Source: Pseudanabaena sp. Chao 1811
GTDB taxonomy: Bacteria; Cyanobacteriota; Cyanobacteriia; Pseudanabaenales; Pseudanabaenaceae
Length of the DNA stretch: 64,000 nucleotides
NCBI RefSeq assembly: GCF_027942295.1
Contig: NZ_CP101416.1
Span: 3,024,501 to 3,088,500, forward strand
Reading direction: 5' to 3'
In this document: one piece after another, positions 62,640 to 64,000 of the stretch
Layout of the letters: the number at the start of each line of letters is the position of its first letter
Numbering within the stretch: position 1 is the stretch's first letter
Notes under the pieces: model-generated
What the model saw: only the letters and a program-made list of their open reading frames with translations
What the model was told of the DNA's origin: nothing
The model's database searches: none
Translations under genes and position numbers: made by a program

Positions 62640-64000
62640 CTAAAAACTACAGGCTTGCTGCAACCAAGCATTTTCCGCCTCAGTGAGCAAAGGCGATAAC
62701 TTCTCGATTACCGCCGCATAGTAACTCTCTAGCCATGCAATCTGCTGAGGATTGAGCTTGTGGCGATCGATTAATTTCTTGTCAAAGGGAATGTAGGTCA
62801 AAGACTCAAACTCATACCAAGGCGTTTTATTAGGATTATCACCTTCAGCCTTGGGCGATTCCTGCTTAACTTCCTTTACAAAATAGAGATTCTCCAAACG
62901 GATACCACCCCATTTCGGTTGATAGTACCCCGGCTCAATGCTATTGATTGTGCCAAGATCGAGGGATTGATTGACGCGCTTGCTGATGCCATTGGGCCCT
63001 TCATGGACATTGAGGAATACGCCCACACCATGCCCAGTGCCATGTCCATAGTCCAGCCTACTTTGCCAGAGAGAAGAACGAGCAATACCATCGATTTGGC
63101 TACCTGTCGTGCCTTTAGGAAATCTCTGCATCGCACAATTAATATGGGATTTGAGAACCTCCGTATAGCGATCGCGTTGTTCCGCAGTCGGTTCCCCAAT
63201 GCTCATAGCGCGAGTATCATCGGTCGTGCCACCGTAAAACTGTGAACCTGAATCTAGCAGGAGTAAATCGCCATTGATCAGTTTGCAAGCTGGGTTGGGG
63301 TTACTGTAATGCACAATCGAGCCATTCGCACCCGTACCTGCGATCGTTGGGAAACTGAGGTCGATAAAGCCTTCCTGTTGCTTATATAAACCTTCGATTT
63401 TGTGAGCAACATCCCTTTCGCTAATGACATTACCTGCGGTAACCTGTTCTTCGATCCATTTAATTGTCAAGGTCTTTGCCCAGCTAGCCTTGAGATTAGC
63501 TTTTTGCATCTGTGCGATTTCGACAGGATTCTTATGGGATTTGAAAGTCTCAATGGGATTATCACCATCAACAATTTTTGCCTTGACTGCCTTTAGTTGC
63601 AGATATGTACCGTAAGTAGTTTGCGGTGCGGCTATTAATACAGGTTGATGATCAGCAGCTAGCGATCGCAATGTTGGTAAATATTGCTCATAGTCAAGGA
63701 TCTGCACTTGCCTCGCAAGGGCTTGCCGCACCGCTTCATCAATGCGCGAAGTATTGGTAAAGAGATAAGCATCGGTCAAAGTGACGATCGCATAGCTAAT
63801 AAATACGGGATTGCACTCGACATCACGACCGCGCAAATTATAGAGCCATGCGATCTGATCCAGCTTGGTGACAGGTAAAATCGCCGCCTTCTTTTTCCCT
63901 AAAGCCTCACGCACCCGTTCTAATTTCTTGGCTAAGCCCTCACCTGTAATCTCATCAGGCAAAGCAATGATCGGTTGATCGCCAAAGGCAGGTATAGGCT
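62640..64000 (-). CDS. Xaa-Pro aminopeptidase (M24B, aminopeptidase P), N-terminus beyond the window
   Basis: The reverse strand is open from the window edge to a stop at 62640, with at least 453 residues. The first start-like codon (TTG at 63962) lies inside a continuous frame (AFGDQPIIALPDEITGEG), so the real N-terminus is outside. The pita-bread metal site is visible: LLLDSGSQFYGGTTDDTRAM (two Asp ligands), GHGTGHGVGVFLNVHEGP (His) and SIEPGYYQPKWGGIRLENLY (Glu ligands). It is the three-domain, roughly 600-residue type similar to eukaryotic aminopeptidase P1, which removes N-terminal residues preceding proline. About 140 residues are missing. Confidence 0.93.
   Translation of the reverse strand, partial: PIPAFGDQPIIALPDEITGEGLAKKLERVREALGKKKAAILPVTKLDQIAWLYNLRGRDVECNPVFISYAIVTLTDAYLFTNTSRIDEAVRQALARQVQILDYEQYLPTLRSLAADHQPVLIAAPQTTYGTYLQLKAVKAKIVDGDNPIETFKSHKNPVEIAQMQKANLKASWAKTLTIKWIEEQVTAGNVISERDVAHKIEGLYKQQEGFIDLSFPTIAGTGANGSIVHYSNPNPACKLINGDLLLLDSGSQFYGGTTDDTRAMSIGEPTAEQRDRYTEVLKSHINCAMQRFPKGTTGSQIDGIARSSLWQSRLDYGHGTGHGVGVFLNVHEGPNGISKRVNQSLDLGTINSIEPGYYQPKWGGIRLENLYFVKEVKQESPKAEGDNPNKTPWYEFESLTYIPFDKKLIDRHKLNPQQIAWLESYYAAVIEKLSPLLTEAENAWLQQACSF

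Overview
The window is cyanobacterial chromosomal DNA. The evidence is the very frequent HIP1 octamer (GCGATCGC), the clade-typical genes (COP23, a RemA-like DUF370 protein, a CYP120-type P450, a CHASE2 cyclase, a YbjN-type protein) and the AT-rich non-coding DNA packed with palindromes. A Pseudanabaena-like lineage is a reasonable guess, but that is inference. No rRNA, tRNA, CRISPR array or replication origin was recognised.

Layout. 1-2600 is an accessory edge: a partial IS66-type transposase, a DUF29 gene and a nucleotidyltransferase gene split by a 100-bp palindromic element. 2650-10650 is mostly core metabolism (metK, a DUF39 homocysteine-synthesis gene, a dicarboxylate symporter, a FAH-family hydrolase, COP23, pgk). 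10800-13250 is a small accessory patch in which short direct repeats separate a YoeB-type toxin-antitoxin pair from a DUF6883/DUF4926 pair, followed by a membrane protein and an orphan DUF433 gene. 13600-28700 holds an AAA/DUF4143 ATPase, ffh, an isoaspartyl peptidase, an FAD oxidoreductase, purA, rplY, a CRP-like regulator, a PBP4-type carboxypeptidase, gmk, remA, trxB, trpB and an MtfA-type peptidase. 28900-40400 contains a pentapeptide-repeat protein and then a type I secretion island: a 1156-residue PPC-repeat/lipase-like protein, a PpiC-type isomerase, an HlyB-type ABC exporter and an HlyD-type adaptor. 40500-48500 holds a SOUL protein, dnaA, pdxA, rplI, a FecR lipoprotein, a beta-propeller protein and a cyclic-nucleotide-gated MscS-like channel. 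48500-59400 holds secreted hypotheticals, a large zinc metalloprotease, a DUF2779 nuclease-like protein, a CHASE2-adenylate/guanylate cyclase and a P450. 59600-62600 is an accessory zone with an XRE-NACHT (NLR-like) gene and decayed toxin-antitoxin remnants. The window ends inside an aminopeptidase P gene.

The strongest new observations are these. (1) A family of four 111-113 bp double-hairpin elements, each bounded by 12-13 bp terminal inverted repeats and a perfect 7-bp target duplication. One copy has split an arm of a 26-bp perfect hairpin. (2) The 100-bp palindromic element that interrupts the nucleotidyltransferase gene; its ends match the outer end of the neighbouring IS66-type element. 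(3) The NACHT gene carries a C-rich GACCTC-type hexamer tract coding for an Asp/Leu/Arg repeat, with codon use unlike the rest of the gene. (4) Four nearly identical 351-bp PPC modules lie in the likely substrate of the linked type I exporter. (5) A VapC toxin gene is reduced to its first and last segments behind an intact antitoxin gene.

Several proteins could share cAMP signalling. The cyclase could make it, and the MscS-like channel has a canonical cyclic-nucleotide phosphate-binding cassette. The CRP-like regulator and the CAP-like domain of the exporter appear to lack the key Glu/Arg residues.
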